Assembly: GCA_013397455.1 (NCBI GenBank)
Contig: VYZB01000190.1
Location: 799,220-863,219, forward strand
Direction: 5' to 3'
Length of the DNA stretch: 64,000 nucleotides
From: Crotophaga sulcirostris
Taxonomy: Eukaryota; Chordata; Aves; Cuculiformes; Crotophagidae
Made by a program: the position numbers and the translations under genes. The notes beneath the pieces are model-generated. The model had not been told where the DNA came from. It was given only the letters and a program-made list of their open reading frames with translations, and did no database searches. Numbering within the stretch: the first letter of the stretch is position 1; the number at the start of each line of letters is the position of its first letter. This document shows positions 28,301-41,720 of the stretch, piece after piece.

Positions 28301-31300
28301 CACTTTCTGCTAAACTAGACATTTATCTTCTTATCATGAGTATTTCCCGCAAAAAAGTGATGCTACAAAGCTGATAATGAAGAGGGAAAAATACTGAAGA
28401 ATTTGCTTTTTTTCCCCTCTAACTTCAGGGTCGGTTCCTTCATTTTTATTTAATCTTTTTTTTTCACGTCATTGCTTTTAGTTTACTCACATTTTAATGC
28501 AGCTGACAAATAATAAATTTCCTATATACAAAAAAATACTTCATAATCTCACATACGAGTAAAATCTAAAAACTCAATATGAAAACAAATCCTATGTCAA
28601 CTAATAACAATTTTTACTGGCTTAGCCTTGCTAAAAAACTCTAATGATGGAGACTAGTAAATTGCTCCAATTTCACAGCCGACAGAGGATTTCTGGTGGG
28701 ATTTCTTCTGGTTGTTTATTTGTTTTAAAAAATACATCATTATACTCCTTGTCTGTTGTCGCTACTAAAAATAAGACACCTACATCAAGCCAAAGAGTTT
28801 CATAAGATTTTAAGAGGTTAGTTTGTCCACTGTGCCCTGGTTTGGAAGTCACACTTTTTTTCTGAAAGAATCAACAGGAATTACTGCAGTACTCAAATTA
28901 ATCCACATCTTGGTATACTGACATTAATATTACTGTTTAACTTTCTCAAACTTGGCTTATTTCAAGGATTTATTTCACCATATTCACTAAAATTGGGCAA
29001 TTATGAATTGTTAGTCTAACAAAAATCCAAAACGTGCCAGATTTGAGCTGTCGTCACTTCAGTTTAAATCACTTTCAAGCATCACTCTGTGTAGACGTTT
29101 TGATGCACTAAAATAATTGCTTCAATCTTTATGTGCATTAGGATCGAATCACCCAGCGGACATCGGGAACTTAAACTAGTGAAAATAAGTGTGCTCTGTA
29201 AACAGTGGCACCCTTCCCAGAGGTTCTCTGAGGGAAGCTTTAATTTCTGCTTAGGGCTACATGCGAGTCCTACTAGTAAAGGTGCCTTGGGGACACAGTG
29301 AATTCACATCGCCGTAGCACGCAAGCATGTGTATGTGCAGGAGGCCACACTAGTCACAGGTAAGACAGACAAATCAAACTGTAGCATCCCCCCATCAGCT
29401 TTTCTATTATCTGCCCCACTTTGTGCCAATTTTCTCCAGCTTCCCCAACACCTTTTGCTTTGCTGTTCTTCCTTAAGACATGGGATGGGGATTTGTCAAA
29501 GTCAATGAGCACTTTATTACAGTGAGAGTGCTCAGTAATGAACAATTCAGCAATTTAATGAGATTCTGTAGATCTGTCTCCAGCCTGTCCATCAAGTTTC
29601 ACTTCTATAAAGCACCCTGACACTAATCCTCTGGCATACCCAATCTTCACCCTGGGCTGAATATTAGATTCTTCCATGGTATATTGCATTACCACTATAA
29701 CCTTAGCAAAAATGATGAACTTAACTACACTTGAGGCAATATAGCTGGTCTGATTTGATTTTCTTCTATTGGGTTGACTATGAGGGAATTACTTATTTAC
29801 TAAGATAAAGCAAAAAAATCAGTTTCTTATTGCTTTCTGAATGCCTAAATTGGAAAATATTTATGTGTGTCTTTTAATTCATTCTGGGGACCGGGAATAT
29901 TTATAAATATATATTTATTCCTGTTTGTACAGACTGAATTAAAAAGACACACACGCGTTTTGCCTGCAGCAGAAAACTAGTTTCAAAAATTCCTTCGGAA
30001 CAGCATTAGTAACCTTTAGAGAGGCAATTATGATAACACTTAAATGGACAGTGTGGAGTTTGTTGTCACTCAGAAAGCAGCATATTACTCATAAGTATCT
30101 CTCCTCAGTATGACCCTGCAACAGAAGCAGAAGCTTTTTCATATTTGCCTCCTGAAGTGTTCATTGACTGGAGTGCACACAATTAAGAAAATTATTTCTG
30201 AGTTCATATTGCAGGACAGGACAATGACACAAGATTTAAAACCTCCTGCTTCCCAAACTTTGTTTCAGCAGGTTGCAGAGGTCATACTACTCATTTGCTC
30301 ACTACACTTGCTCATTACTGAGCTGGCATTAAGTGGTATTTGTATGGCCTTCTGTAGCAACTTTTCTAGCAAAAGTATAATCAAATATGTAGCTAGGAGA
30401 TTTCACTGACCCTGCAGATAAATGATGATAAAACTCAATTGGCAAATCAGTCATGCCCCATATATGAACTTGTACATCAAACCTTTTCTGGTAAAGGGAA
30501 TGTGGGCTTTGACTCCAGAGTATTGAAAACAAAACCAACCCCAGCCCAACCCACCACCCTGTGTAGTGTCCTGCAGGTCCAGTTGTAGAGACGTCCTCCA
30601 GAGACTAGGGCAGGAAAGAGTCTAACTTTATAGTAGTATTTGCAGAAAATATTACCTGTGTAAAATACTCCATAAGCTAAAGCCTCAAAGTTCGGAAAGA
30701 AATACGCAAGTTACCAGGGTTAAGTTACACCTGCATACTGTCTTTGTGGTTTGAAGAGCTTAACTAGACATTTTTACCTTTTAAGAATAAATATTTTCTC
30801 CCTGCATGATGTTATTCACCTATAGAACATGAAGTGCCCCACAGGTGAACACACATTTTAGGAAAAACACACATTAAGAAAATGATGGCATACAAATGAA
30901 ATTATTTGCTTACAATAATCAAAAAGGTAAACAAATAAATAACAGGGATTGAAATATAAATCAGTCTTAACTCTCTGGTGGACCAATATAATCCATTTCC
31001 TAAAAACAAAGTATAGGTTTCTTTCAAGCAAGTTGCATTCTATCTTGAAATACCCTGAAATACTTTTCTCTATAAAACATCACAGCAAAAATGAAACAGA
31101 AAGAAGTGTTTGGATAAGTAACATTATAGAGATTTCCTTCCACTGTATCAATTGTAATTTTTACAGACATGTGATGGGAGTGTTTCCAAGGATAAATTTT
31201 GGATTAGTTTTTGTGTTTCTCTTTACCAGCTACATGATTTTTTTCATGTTAGGTTTTCTCTACACACACACACTGAAGCTCACTATATAGTGCTTTTATC

Positions 31301-31890
31301 TTGTTAATATTTTATAGCTAGCAATCTAGTCCTTTTCTAGATCCATCTTTTTTAAAGGAAATTATCACCATCTCCAGCTTCTTGCCTCCAACCTTCCGCT
31401 GATGCCTCTACTCACTCAGGTCTAAGCAGAGCAGACTGTGCAATGATTCTCTGATTTGCTTCAGGCTAAGTCAGCTGCAGTACCCCAAACAATTTAAATG
31501 GCTATTGAAGTTGCACAGCCAAGTGTCTGAAGTGAATGGGAGATTCCGCAGAAGAAAGTTTGCACGATACTCACAAGAGGCAATGACAACTGAGTTGCAT
31601 GCATGGGCCATCTCTTCCCACCAACAAAGCTGGATGTGGAAGAAAATCTCTGGCCATACCCAAGCAACACAAATTAAACAGTAAGACAAATCTCTCTTTC
31701 AAATAAACTAATTGCATTAACACAACACAACATTTTTTTGAATTTCATTTAAAATTTCCTTCAGTTGTTATTCACAGTTTTTGCTTAAGTGCTTGTTTTC
31801 CCTCGAGATTGCTCCAGGGTTTCAAAACAACAGATTACTGCTACGATTTATAGAGTAACACACATGCTGCTTGTTCACCAATCTCCTTAC

Positions 31891-32106
31891 CTGCCAGATT
31901 TGTTCTTCACTGAGTGAAGTGAGTCTATCACTTTTAAAAACCTCGCGAAGGAGACAGTATGGGAGTGCCAGAACTTCTTCAGGATGACTCTTCAATAGCT
32001 CAGAGAGATGTTTTACTAAGAAGTCAACCACTGCATTCTCCAACAAAGTGAGGTTGAAGAGGTCCGCAAGCTTATACAGGTCCAAGTAATTAAAACTATT
32101 TAATTC
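31891..32106 (-). CDS. KLHL32: KLHL32 coding exon: 3-box and first part of the BACK domain
   Basis: The exon encodes 72 residues, from ELNSFNYLDLYKLADLFNLT to RLTSLSEEQIWQ. It holds the helices that follow the BTB in Kelch proteins: the 3-box/first BACK helices (LDLYKLADLFNLTLLENAVVDFL), then the paired helices with the LPYCLL and LTSLSEEQIW motifs that are typical of BACK domains. The 3-box strengthens CUL3 binding, and BACK links the BTB dimer to the Kelch propeller. The acceptor is cttcatccatttag and the donor is CAG|gtaagg; the exon is 216 nt with phase 0 at both ends. An ATG-initiated reading (MDLYKL) would miss the first nine codons of the exon. Codon use and conservation give no sign of decay. 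Confidence 0.96.
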
Positions 32107-33070
32107 CTAAATGGATGAAGCAAACAAAATATATCTCAGAAAAAAAAAAACAAACAGAGAACAAAACACCCCACAGGTCTCATAATAAAAGAGGTTGTTC
32201 TTTTGGAACTGTGGAGAAGGAAAGCAATATATATTGAAATTAATTAACACAGCCTCATTCAAAATGTATGTGTAAATGTGACCAGTGCATATGCAAATAT
32301 ATATGATAGTACTAATTTATATTGCAACTGCTAATTTTATATATGCATAAAGCATCTGTATGAAATATGGATTAGTTCATAATATAATAAACCAACATGA
32401 TTTACATTTTATGACAAGAGCTCCCAGGAGTTAACAAGTAGATTAAACAAATGTATTTGTTAACTATAACTGTTTGTTATAAAGCAATCGTTTGTTCATT
32501 ATTTACTGTTTTGATTGAGCTAGAGCACCTGTGTAGTACATTTCCATGAAATATCAAAAAATCCAAGACACTGAGCTAGATTTTATTACGTATAAATTTA
32601 TCTTCAATGAACAAACAGACCCTTTTGTCCAACCACTAACATCCTAACATCAACCTATAGTGGATGGTGGCCTCATTCTTTCTCCCTCTCCTTCCAGCAA
32701 CAGAAAATCTGCATAGACAAAAGCTGCAGTAACATGGAGCAGGGAGTTTTTTTCCATCCTGGTAACAGATAACCTGTATTTATGAGCTAATGTTTTCAGC
32801 TTGGCCTCCCTTGTAAACTAGTGACTGGGCAGCTAACTACTCCTCTTCCAGACCATACTGCTGCCTTCGGGGAGAAGCCAAGAATTCATCCGTACTAGAG
32901 AAAAGCACCCAGGACATTGGGGAAATAAGCATGTTTACCCATTTTCTCTGTTTTTGCTGGATGCTTACACCTCTCTTCCTCTCCCCTCCCCAGTCCTGGT
33001 TTTCATCTTCCAATTTACCGCACTGCTCCCTATCAGCCGCCTTCTCCTTGACCAGCTCCATGTGTGAAAA

Positions 33071-33222
33071 TGACAAGAAGTCTTGTCAGTTTCACTTTGC
33101 TGGTTAGTTAACATAGGGACTAGAGCAGGAAAGAGAAGCAGACTAAATTAAGTCAATTTCACTTTCACTGCTCTGCTGGATGGAATGGCAGCACCAAATG
33201 AAACTGACAAGAAATCTTGTAA
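33071..33222. promoter_or_regulatory. Inverted-repeat module with an exact ISRE/IRF core
   Basis: Two approximately 29-nt arms (33071-33099 and 33194-33222) are near-perfect inverted copies separated by 94 bp. Each carries the word GAAACTGACAAG or its complement. The left arm also contains a self-complementary TGACAAGAAGTCTTGTCA. The spacer contains TTTCACTTTC at 33157-33166, an exact match to the ISRE/IRF core TTTCNNTTTC, and the left arm has the one-mismatch copy gTTTCACTTTG. Whether it is a regulatory element, a remnant of a small DNA transposon with terminal repeats, or chance is not decided by the sequence. Confidence 0.45.
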
Positions 33223-33364
33223 ATGTCAAATGAGCTGCACGGCTGGCAGATAGAGCAGAGCAACAGGGAAGATGGGAAAGTGCGAAGAGGGGGTTTTTTG
33301 GAATGTTTTAGGGACTACATCTTGAACGTGTGAACTGGGTGGCTGTCCCAATGACTGTGGAGCT

Positions 33365-33385
33365 GTTTATGCATATGCAATGGAG
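33365..33385. promoter_or_regulatory. Near-perfect POU-dimer (MORE-type) site
   Basis: ATGCATATGCAA at 33369-33380 matches the palindromic POU dimer element ATGCATATGCAT at 11 of 12 positions. It lies in a repeat-free stretch (33.36-33.56 kb) that also has homeodomain and GATA-like words such as attaaagataaatcc. Binding is inferred only. Confidence 0.4.
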
Positions 33386-36300
33386 AGTGGAGAAAGAATT
33401 TTTTTCACCTGCTTAGAGGAGTCAGTACTGGAGGAAATCGAATCAAATTCCTGTGGAGGCTTCTGCTTGTTACATAATCTCCCAGTTTGATGGGCGCACC
33501 TTTCCTGGCAGGCTTGTACATTAAAGATAAATCCTATTCATTATCTACTTAAATCGCTGCATAGGAGTTTCACATTGTTTTCTTGGAAGAAAAAAAGAAA
33601 AGTTCTTTACGTTGTCAGAACAAGCACTAACAGACATCATCCCCCAAAAGCCACAGATATTCCAGTCTCAGTTCCTCTTCACACTAACATAGAAGAGGTA
33701 AGGATAAATCCTCCCCGGTTGCAGAAAGAAAGAGAAAAGAATGAATTTTACATGAGAAGTATCTGGTCTGTGTGCTTGCTCAGAGATTTAATATCTGCAG
33801 ATCACAGATGGTACCTCACACCACCACTTCTGTGATGGCCCTGCAACGGTGGCAACAACACATAGGAGTATAATCAAAGTAAACATCACGGCACTTGACA
33901 AGCAACAATCATGGTTTATTGTCCTTGGTTTGGAAGACTATCTTTTTCAAAGTGGTCCCTGACTGAGTGAATGCCAAACATCCAGAAAGAAATTTAGAAG
34001 AGCTCAGAGTGTATTTATTGAGCTCTTCTGTAGTCAACAGTTATATCTGGAGAGGATTAAATTAAACAAATAATCAGACATTGCGATCTGAGGATCAACA
34101 GCCCAGCTAAAACACAGGCCTGGTCAAACCCAACTAAGTGTCAATGGTCAAGGACAGATGTTTTTTGGTGGATTTCTGAAGAGGACAATACTGGAGACAA
34201 TGTAATAAAATTGTTCCTCATTAGAGAGAAACATTAAACTGACAAACAAATGCAGTTTTCCCCTGAAAAAACTCCATCTTTTCAGTGATATCTAAAAGAC
34301 ACTGGTAAGCCTTCATTTTTGGTTTGGGTATTTTTCATGAACCCCCAAACTCCCCTATCCTCTCAAATCAATACCAACTGAAGTTTTTGATGAAAGCTGT
34401 CGTACAGCTGAAAAGGCCAAATATACTTATGGATGGATAAATAAATACTCAGCAGTCTATTTACAATACTAGTTATTTTTATTTATGTGTTCATTTTTTT
34501 TCAGATGCTTGTTCATTTATGCCTATTTATTTATTATGAGGGTTTATTTATTTACTTAATTTCATCAGTAAGCTTCAGAGGAATTTTGATGCTTCACCTA
34601 ACATAACGTGTTGATGATCTGCTGGACTTACGCTTTATTGCTTGATGAATATTGCAAGTATATTTTGTTAAAACTTGTCTTGGCCTGTAATCAGAAACAT
34701 TCATTTCAGGTTTTGTAAGGTTAAAGTTGATCTACAGGTTTGTATTTCCCAGCCAAAGAAGCAAGTAGCGTATTAGCTTCTACAAACAAAAATTATCAGG
34801 CTGTCATACCAATATTCAAATCAAAATTATATAGTACTATACATTACTGTCTCTGTGATGATACTAGAGGGCAAAAATGTCACACAGATTGCAAGCTGTA
34901 CACCACAGATCAGATAATAAGATAATAAGACTTTCACAAACATCAGGCTAAAATGCAGTATATAAGTTGGAAAAAAAAAATGCAACTCACCTTACCTTCT
35001 AGTTTTTAAAAAAACAGGAAGAATCATTGTCAACTCAGTTTGACCTAAATAGATTTTTCAAACTAAATTTTGAAATGAATTTAAAACTTTGTTAAAAAAT
35101 GAAATAGGTTACAATGAAATTAAATTTAGGTGTGGTCGTGAACAAGAGTTCTGGCAGTCTCTTGTTTTCCACGAATTTTAATACATCGTGCTAAAAAAAA
35201 TTCAGAAGTCGCGCAACTTCCTTCCAGTACTGTATTGTAGTATGTGTTCTTTAAAAACATGCAATGCAAAACAGGGTTATGCAAATTATGCAACTTTCAA
35301 TCTTGTTTTTATAAACTCTTAAATATATGCCACTTATCTTTTTTGAACTGAAGGATGAAATATGAACACAAGCAGAACTGTCACTAAGAGCTGAAGAGAA
35401 TTAGGGAAAGGTAGTGATCTCTTCTAATACAGTACATTACACAGCTGAAACACATTCAGGCTAAGAAAATATGTGTAAGAGTATATTTACAGATCTTACA
35501 ACTAACAACTAAAATAGTTTCTCATTTCAGAAGCAAATGCTGATAAATAATTTGGCCAGTTTATTAAATTGTGAGATTTCAGAACTATCTTTGATCCTAT
35601 GTATTCTACTTACTATATATCCCCCTGCTTCTCCCCTCTCTGAGGTAAGAGAATCCATTGTTCTATGCTACTGGTCTTCTCACTCAGCAGTATCAACCTT
35701 TAGATGCCAAGCCAATTTAACTATGAGCTGAAATTTAAAACCCTCATAAAAGAAAACCAGTTTTCTGAACAAATATACTCTGAGAGATGACAAGACTAGA
35801 TATTCAAAATAAATGTGACATTGTCCATGTTTTAATACAGAGGTGTATTTTAATATAGAGATATGATAAATTGTCAAACAGGAATAATAGATATAAACAT
35901 TGTATTTAAATTACTTGCAAATCCATCTCCATTCGTTTGTACTTTAAAGAATAATTGCCTTGCACCAGCCACTGAAAAGGATGCAAGTAACAGATTGATA
36001 AATTAGAGTTAATCATAACCAAGTACACAGCAGACTACAATATACCTCTATTCCTCTGCTCCATGTTATAAATAGCAGAAAAAGCACAAGGAGAACTAAG
36101 GGGAAAGAATGTGTTTCTTTATGACCTTATTTGAAAGATAAACTCCTTGGGGAAATACAATTTATTCAGATTATCAAGACCCTGCTGTGCAAATCTACAG
36201 TCTGGGAGCACACTACAGAGATCAAACAATATTTACTTTATTCTGTTGGGTATAAAAGCTTTTAATGAATGCATAATTAAGACAGAAAAAGTATATACAG

Positions 36301-38329
36301 CTTTAGAATTCCACTGTCAAGCCAAGCCATTAATATCCAAAGTATCATACCCAGTTGTAACTCCACCTGCTTCCTATTTAGATTGCAATGCTGTTATAAA
36401 TCAAGGTATTAAATGACTAGTACTGCTGCTGTAATAGAGAAGAGTTGCATGGTGACACTATTTCCCCTTCTCCTAAAAGTAGTTCAGCCCTCTTTAAAGC
36501 AAAAAAAAAAAAAAAGGAAGCATAAGGTCTCTGGGACAGGAACGCGTTTATTCAAAATCCTTAAGCAGCACCTAGCACAACAGGGTCTTGGTCTTAAGTC
36601 TGCCAAGTTCTCTGTTCCGTTAAAGTCTATGAATCAGCTGCACCATTCAGAAAAAAGCCTTGATGTAAATTATAGCAAGACAGACTCTAAATAGATAAGG
36701 GATGGTAATAAAAGAAAAATTGTAGTGAAAAAAGATATACTTATCTGACAACAAAAGGGATACATACAATTTTAAGAGAAAAGAAAATAAGTTCTGCTGT
36801 TTCTAGCTCTTCCTTTCTATCTCAAAGGTACAAACTTTCTGCAAACTTCCACATATTTACCTAAGAACAAACAGATCATGCATGTACTCGACAGCACAGC
36901 AACTGACATACCTATTTCATAATAAGCTTAAGCACAAATCCTTCAGAAACTGTATTTTAGACCTTATTTGAAATTTTCCTCCTCTAAACACCGAAGCCAT
37001 CCAGCTGAACCACAAAAGACATTTTGCTGAAGCCTGGTCACAGTGGAACAGCTAGGTCAGAATTTTGCATAAAAATTTATTTTGCACGCTTGCTGTTATT
37101 TCAGAGTAGGTCTGGGCCTAAGTACAAGAGCAACAAAACCAAAACATTCCAGTTCTATTATTTTCCCTTTTCCCTATTAGTATTCATTTCCCTTCTCACT
37201 TATATCTGCTTAGTTTTCAGTTTCAATCCCGCTGGCTGGTCCTAGTGAGCACCCTCTTCCAAGCCTGTGACCTCCACAAGCATAGTGGAAAGACATGACA
37301 TTCTCAGATAGCTCATGTGATGAGACAAGTGTGGTCTTCAAAAAAGAAAGTAAAACCTGCCATATGCAGACTCTGATGTAAAACCAAAAAAAGTAATTAT
37401 TTTCTAGAATCTCTGATAGATTACCCTAATTAAATAGTACAAATATTTTCAAATGGCAATCCAATTAAATATTTTAAGTGATCCTGATTATACATACCTT
37501 TTATATATTGCACACATGATTATGTGTATCCTGGAAAGAAATATAATAATAAGACATTAAGACCACACAGTTAAAGTTTCATGGTTCCATTGAAACATTC
37601 ACAGATAAGGTCCTGCAGAGGTTTCCATAGTTGCTTTCCCTTACCAAACAAATGATGCTGCAGGAAATTTTTAAATTATTTTTTTTTAACTTGACCTAGC
37701 ATGTGAACTCCCCAAATGAAAAGCTTCACATTTCACCTGGCTTCACACCTTTCTAGGAATTCCTGGCAAGGTAACTAAAGCAATCAGTATTGTTTAACAA
37801 ATAAACATACAGGTATGAAACGGAACATGGAAATCATCTAACCCTTCACATGGTGCTTTCATGCCATTTCAGAGGGTAGAAACTCAAAGGGAGGATTTAA
37901 TCAGATTTATCAGTTTATAGTTTTTGCCAATTACAGGAGCCTGTCTTTTCTGTTATGAGGAACGACATAATCCTGCATTCTTTACTCCAGCAGAAATTGC
38001 AGAACACTGGTACATAGTCTTTACAAACGTTTCATTATTTTATATTTTTGCTAACTCTTTACACAGTGCTTGTTGAAAGCTGGAAACCTCTTGGCTAATC
38101 CATAAACCGCCAGCAATCTTTTATGCTAAATTTCACTTTTCTGTTGTTGTTGCTAGTCTTGTCAAATACACACAGAGCAAACTTTGTCCTTTAGAAACCC
38201 AAAGTTCACACCAGCAGCAGTTAAAAAAAATAATAACCATCAACAAGAAGAATAAAGAAAAATAGGACTGTACACTACTATTGCTTCCAATTCTTTTGCA
38301 GACTCTAATAAACAGTTTAAGGCCATAAG

Positions 38330-38960
38330 AACAAAGGAGAGGAAACCTATTCCCCCACTACGCTGGACAGGCTCATCAATTCATCTTTGTCATAAATTAA
38401 GAAAGATCCATCTTAAAACTTGCTCTGTTCTTGCTCCCAACTACTACTGCAAGAAAGCTCAGTTGATTTTGAGACTCCATCTCCTCATTTCCAGCTTAAT
38501 TTACTCGGACAGTTTATATGCATTTGTTCCTTTCAGTTTTAAAAGCACTGTCTCTTTCCATTCTCTACCCTCCCCCAGTATTTATTCCCTTGATATATTT
38601 ACAGAAAGCAATGTATTGCTCCTCAGCCCTCATTTTGCTAGACTAAACAAGCCAAGCTCTTTTAATCTCTTCACATAAAACAGCCCTTCCTGATCATTTT
38701 AGCTGCCCTACACCTCTTCCAGTTTGACTTCATTTATTCTTCTGCATGGGCAAAATCGTCACAGTGCTTGCGATTTTTCAGCTGGACTTTGAACACCAGT
38801 ATTAACATCCTTAGCTTCATAAAGTACCTTGCCTGACATATCCTAGACTCAAACTGCCTTTTTCTTGATGGTATCACATTAGTAGCTCAAAGCCAGCTTA
38901 TGATTTAATACACAAAAATTCTCTGTAGACTTGGTCCTCAACTGAGGTACAGTAACTGTC
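38330..38960 (-). mobile_element. Ancient CR1-type LINE fragment
   Basis: Read on the plus strand, this shows the succession of motifs expected of the antisense of a CR1/L3-like 3' half. There is a piece like ctagactaaacaagccaagc followed by tcttttaatctcttcacataa, then ctgccctacacctcttccag, then gggcaaaatcgtcacagtgc (cf. the 'acccagaactgtacacagt' block), then ttgcctgacatatcctag, then gcctttttcttgatggtatc, then cagcttatgatttaatacac and ttctctgtagacttggtcc. Order and spacing match the consensus I remember, though identity is low. It is on the minus strand, old and not capable of activity. Confidence 0.75.
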
Positions 38961-40989
38961 TGTCAGGTAGGACAGAAATAATATGACATGTTACAAATGG
39001 GAATTGAGTATGATCCACTGAGATACAGTAGATTCTACGGAGGATGCTCAGACATGATTTTCCAGTTGCTTATTTAATTTCTTCCTATATTTGAGTAATG
39101 GATATTGTATTTGTCCTGGTATATATCAGTTACTTATTAGTGGAAAAAATATTCCAATAATTTTCTTCAGATTTCTTTCAAAAGAAAGCAATGAAATCCC
39201 CTTAGTATTCTGAAAAACTAAGTTTTAAATCAATATAAAGTACAAAAACTTGAAAACATAGTGAAAAATACAAGTAGAAAATATGTTTCTAATACACAGT
39301 ATGTTAAAGTGTGATTTTTATTGTTGATCTCCATCTTCATTATGAGCACAGAGGGGAGGGAGAGAGTGAAAAAAAAAAAATCAACATTACTGATATATCT
39401 GTAAGTAGGTGTATTTCAGCACCTGACAGTTCTTTCTCAATGCCTTTTTTCAATAACATTTAACAATTCTAAGCCAAAGTTTTCCAGCCTTAAGATGAAT
39501 CTCTTTAAAAATCTCTTGAAAACTTCTCAAACAGCGTATTACACATCACTAAGAATGAGGCTGACAGGAAAAGACCATTGCTCTTCCAACTAAAAATATT
39601 CAGTTTGAATGGAAATAGCTCATAGTTATTGTGAAAAACTTCTGTTGATTCCCTTCGTCAGCCTCTAGAAAAATAAATACTTTGGATATGCTCAGCAATC
39701 ACTTTTTTGAACTACGCTAAAATCTCATCCCATTCTAGCTGCACTATCCATAATCTACTCCACAGTTAAACTAGATCCTGTCTGCATCATTGTCCACTGT
39801 GTGCCAAATCACAGCGACAAAACCTGAAGGCCAAAAGTCTGATGTTGTTCTGCTGCTTAGGATTCACTGTGGAGACACTGCAAACCAGAGCAAGATACTA
39901 CTGAAAACGTAGAAGCATGAAAAATCCCCAGACCAAAGAAAAGGAGAGCAGATCCAGAGAAGCAGCCCAGAGATAACAAGGGGCGAACAGTACTCGAATC
40001 TAGCAGGAGAGTTAGAATTACAATCCAGAAAATGAAGCTGGGTGATAGTTGCAACTGCTCTGTATAAATGTAAATGAATAATGATGAAGATTAATAACAG
40101 CAGGACAGTCACTAACTAAAAAAAAGTCAACACTCATAATGTGCTAAAAAACAAACAGGGAGCATATTCCAAAATTATCAATATACTAATGTTAACATTC
40201 TAGGTCTAAAAAGAGTAGAAAAAGTGTTCACATGTAAGAAATATATAATATGATTCAACAACTCTGTTTCAGGATCTTTTTACGACATTTTATTTCTGGA
40301 ACATTCCAATGATCTATACGCGTGCTTTGTAATAAACCCAGCAAGGGCCCCACTTTTCTTAAAAATCTGTCTCTGCTTCAGAATTCCAGACAACAGCCTG
40401 TCACCAAATGCTTAAGGACTACAAAGCTAATAAACACATCTGAAAATGGAGTATTGGAAAACTATAATGAGCTGGACATCTAATCTCACCAGAGTATGAA
40501 AAAAATGTATAAAACTTAGAACTACAGGTTAATTAACACAGACAAATTCAAGTATCAGAAATATTTGCTAAACAACAGCAAAACTTTCTCAGAATTTTAA
40601 GGCAGTGTGTGATTATCTACAGAAAGGGTGAATCCAGTGCAGGGTAACTCAATACTGAGTACAATTTTGATTGACAAAGTAGAGCCAGTCACCGATTTGA
40701 AATCAGTAGTTCCTAAACATCGTAAGAATCACATCACCCCAGCTGTCTACTAACATTTGACTTTCATGAAAGGAATAAGGCGTCAGTAAGTGAACTTATT
40801 TTTTGGAAGCATCAAGAGCTCATTTTCCCAAGTGTACAAGAAACACTGACAGAATAAAATGGGACAAATTCAACACAAGTATTAGAGAAAGCTGGGTGTT
40901 ACAGTATTTCATAAATTTCATATATTACAAACAGAGTAGGATCTTGGATCAAAGATTCGTGCAGTGACAACCTCGAAATGAAGTTATTA

Positions 40990-41720
40990 ATGGTACGTTA
41001 CAAAGTAGCATAGCTTTTTCCAGCAAAGTCCTCAAGGAACTGATTCTTGGCCCAATACTGCCAACAGTTTAACTGAATTAGACAATAGTAAGTTTTGTCT
41101 ACAAAGCTTGCAGAAGACTAGGTAAAAGCTGTGGGGTAACAAATCATGAGAACAGCAGAATGTGAGTATTGTCTGGCTTTCCTGGCAAAGTGATCACATT
41201 GAAAAAGAACATATCTGAGAACCAGTAACATAGCTGACACAGAAAATAGTCCAGGTTCTATCTGGAACAACACTTACAGGCACTAAGCAGCAGTCATAAA
41301 TAGCAACAGAAGTTCTCAGAACAGTGCTGCAGCCAAAAAAAAAAATAAAAGGCTCATGTCATAAAACGCACACTGAGTACTGGCAAATAAAAGAAAAAAC
41401 ATTGTTGCTGTTCAACATTGCATTTTTAAGGCTACTGCTCAAATATTGGTCCCAGTTCTGAAGTCTGTACTTCAAGGATATGAGAAGGCTATAGGCTGGA
41501 AAACCAACCTTGAAATATATAAGGTGCTCAACTCTAGGCTTTTAAAGGAAGATTCCTGGAGGATCTGATCTTAAGCAAACACATTTATAAAATGGAGAGG
41601 ATATATGAAAGCAAAAAAGTTCTGACTAAATTTTCAGAAAATAGTTTCTGGCTCATGAATGTAGGATAAAAGTTACGCTGCCCATTGGACAAGGAAGCAC
41701 AGGACTGTTCGCACTGCCTT
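40990..41720 (+). mobile_element. Ancient CR1-type LINE fragment, sense orientation
   Basis: The plus strand contains a degraded form of the end of the CR1 reverse-transcriptase region and its downstream sequence. It has a stretch like gtcctcaaggaactgattct followed by tggcccaatactgccaacag (cf. 'ggatcagttcttggcccaatactgttcaaca'), then aagcttgcagaagact (cf. the 'aagtttgcagatgac' block), then gctactgctcaaatattggt and cccagttctgaagtctgtac, ttcaaggatatgagaagg, ctcaactctaggctttt and ggaggatctgatctt. Spacing is roughly right. The right end is uncertain. Reading frames are broken throughout. It is oriented opposite to the KLHL32 transcript. Confidence 0.7.

Larger units (their letters stand above)
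10820..31890 (-). other. KLHL32: KLHL32 intron inside the BACK domain (21.1 kb)
   Basis: A 21,071-bp phase 0 intron, the largest in the window. It contains a probable degraded CR1 piece at about 11.57-11.72 kb, a 20-bp palindrome at 13.7 kb, a candidate conserved noncoding element at 17.55-17.86 kb, MIR-like pieces at 20.6 and 21.3 kb, and a strong hairpin at 22.28 kb. From about 24 to 31.8 kb I see only AT-rich unique-looking sequence with short homopolymer runs. Confidence 0.85.

Noticed and set aside
34460..34570. Cluster of ATTTA words resembling an AU-rich mRNA-decay element
   Set aside because: The words are on the plus strand, while the gene is transcribed from the minus strand, and the site is intronic. 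It is more simply a low-complexity A/T stretch.
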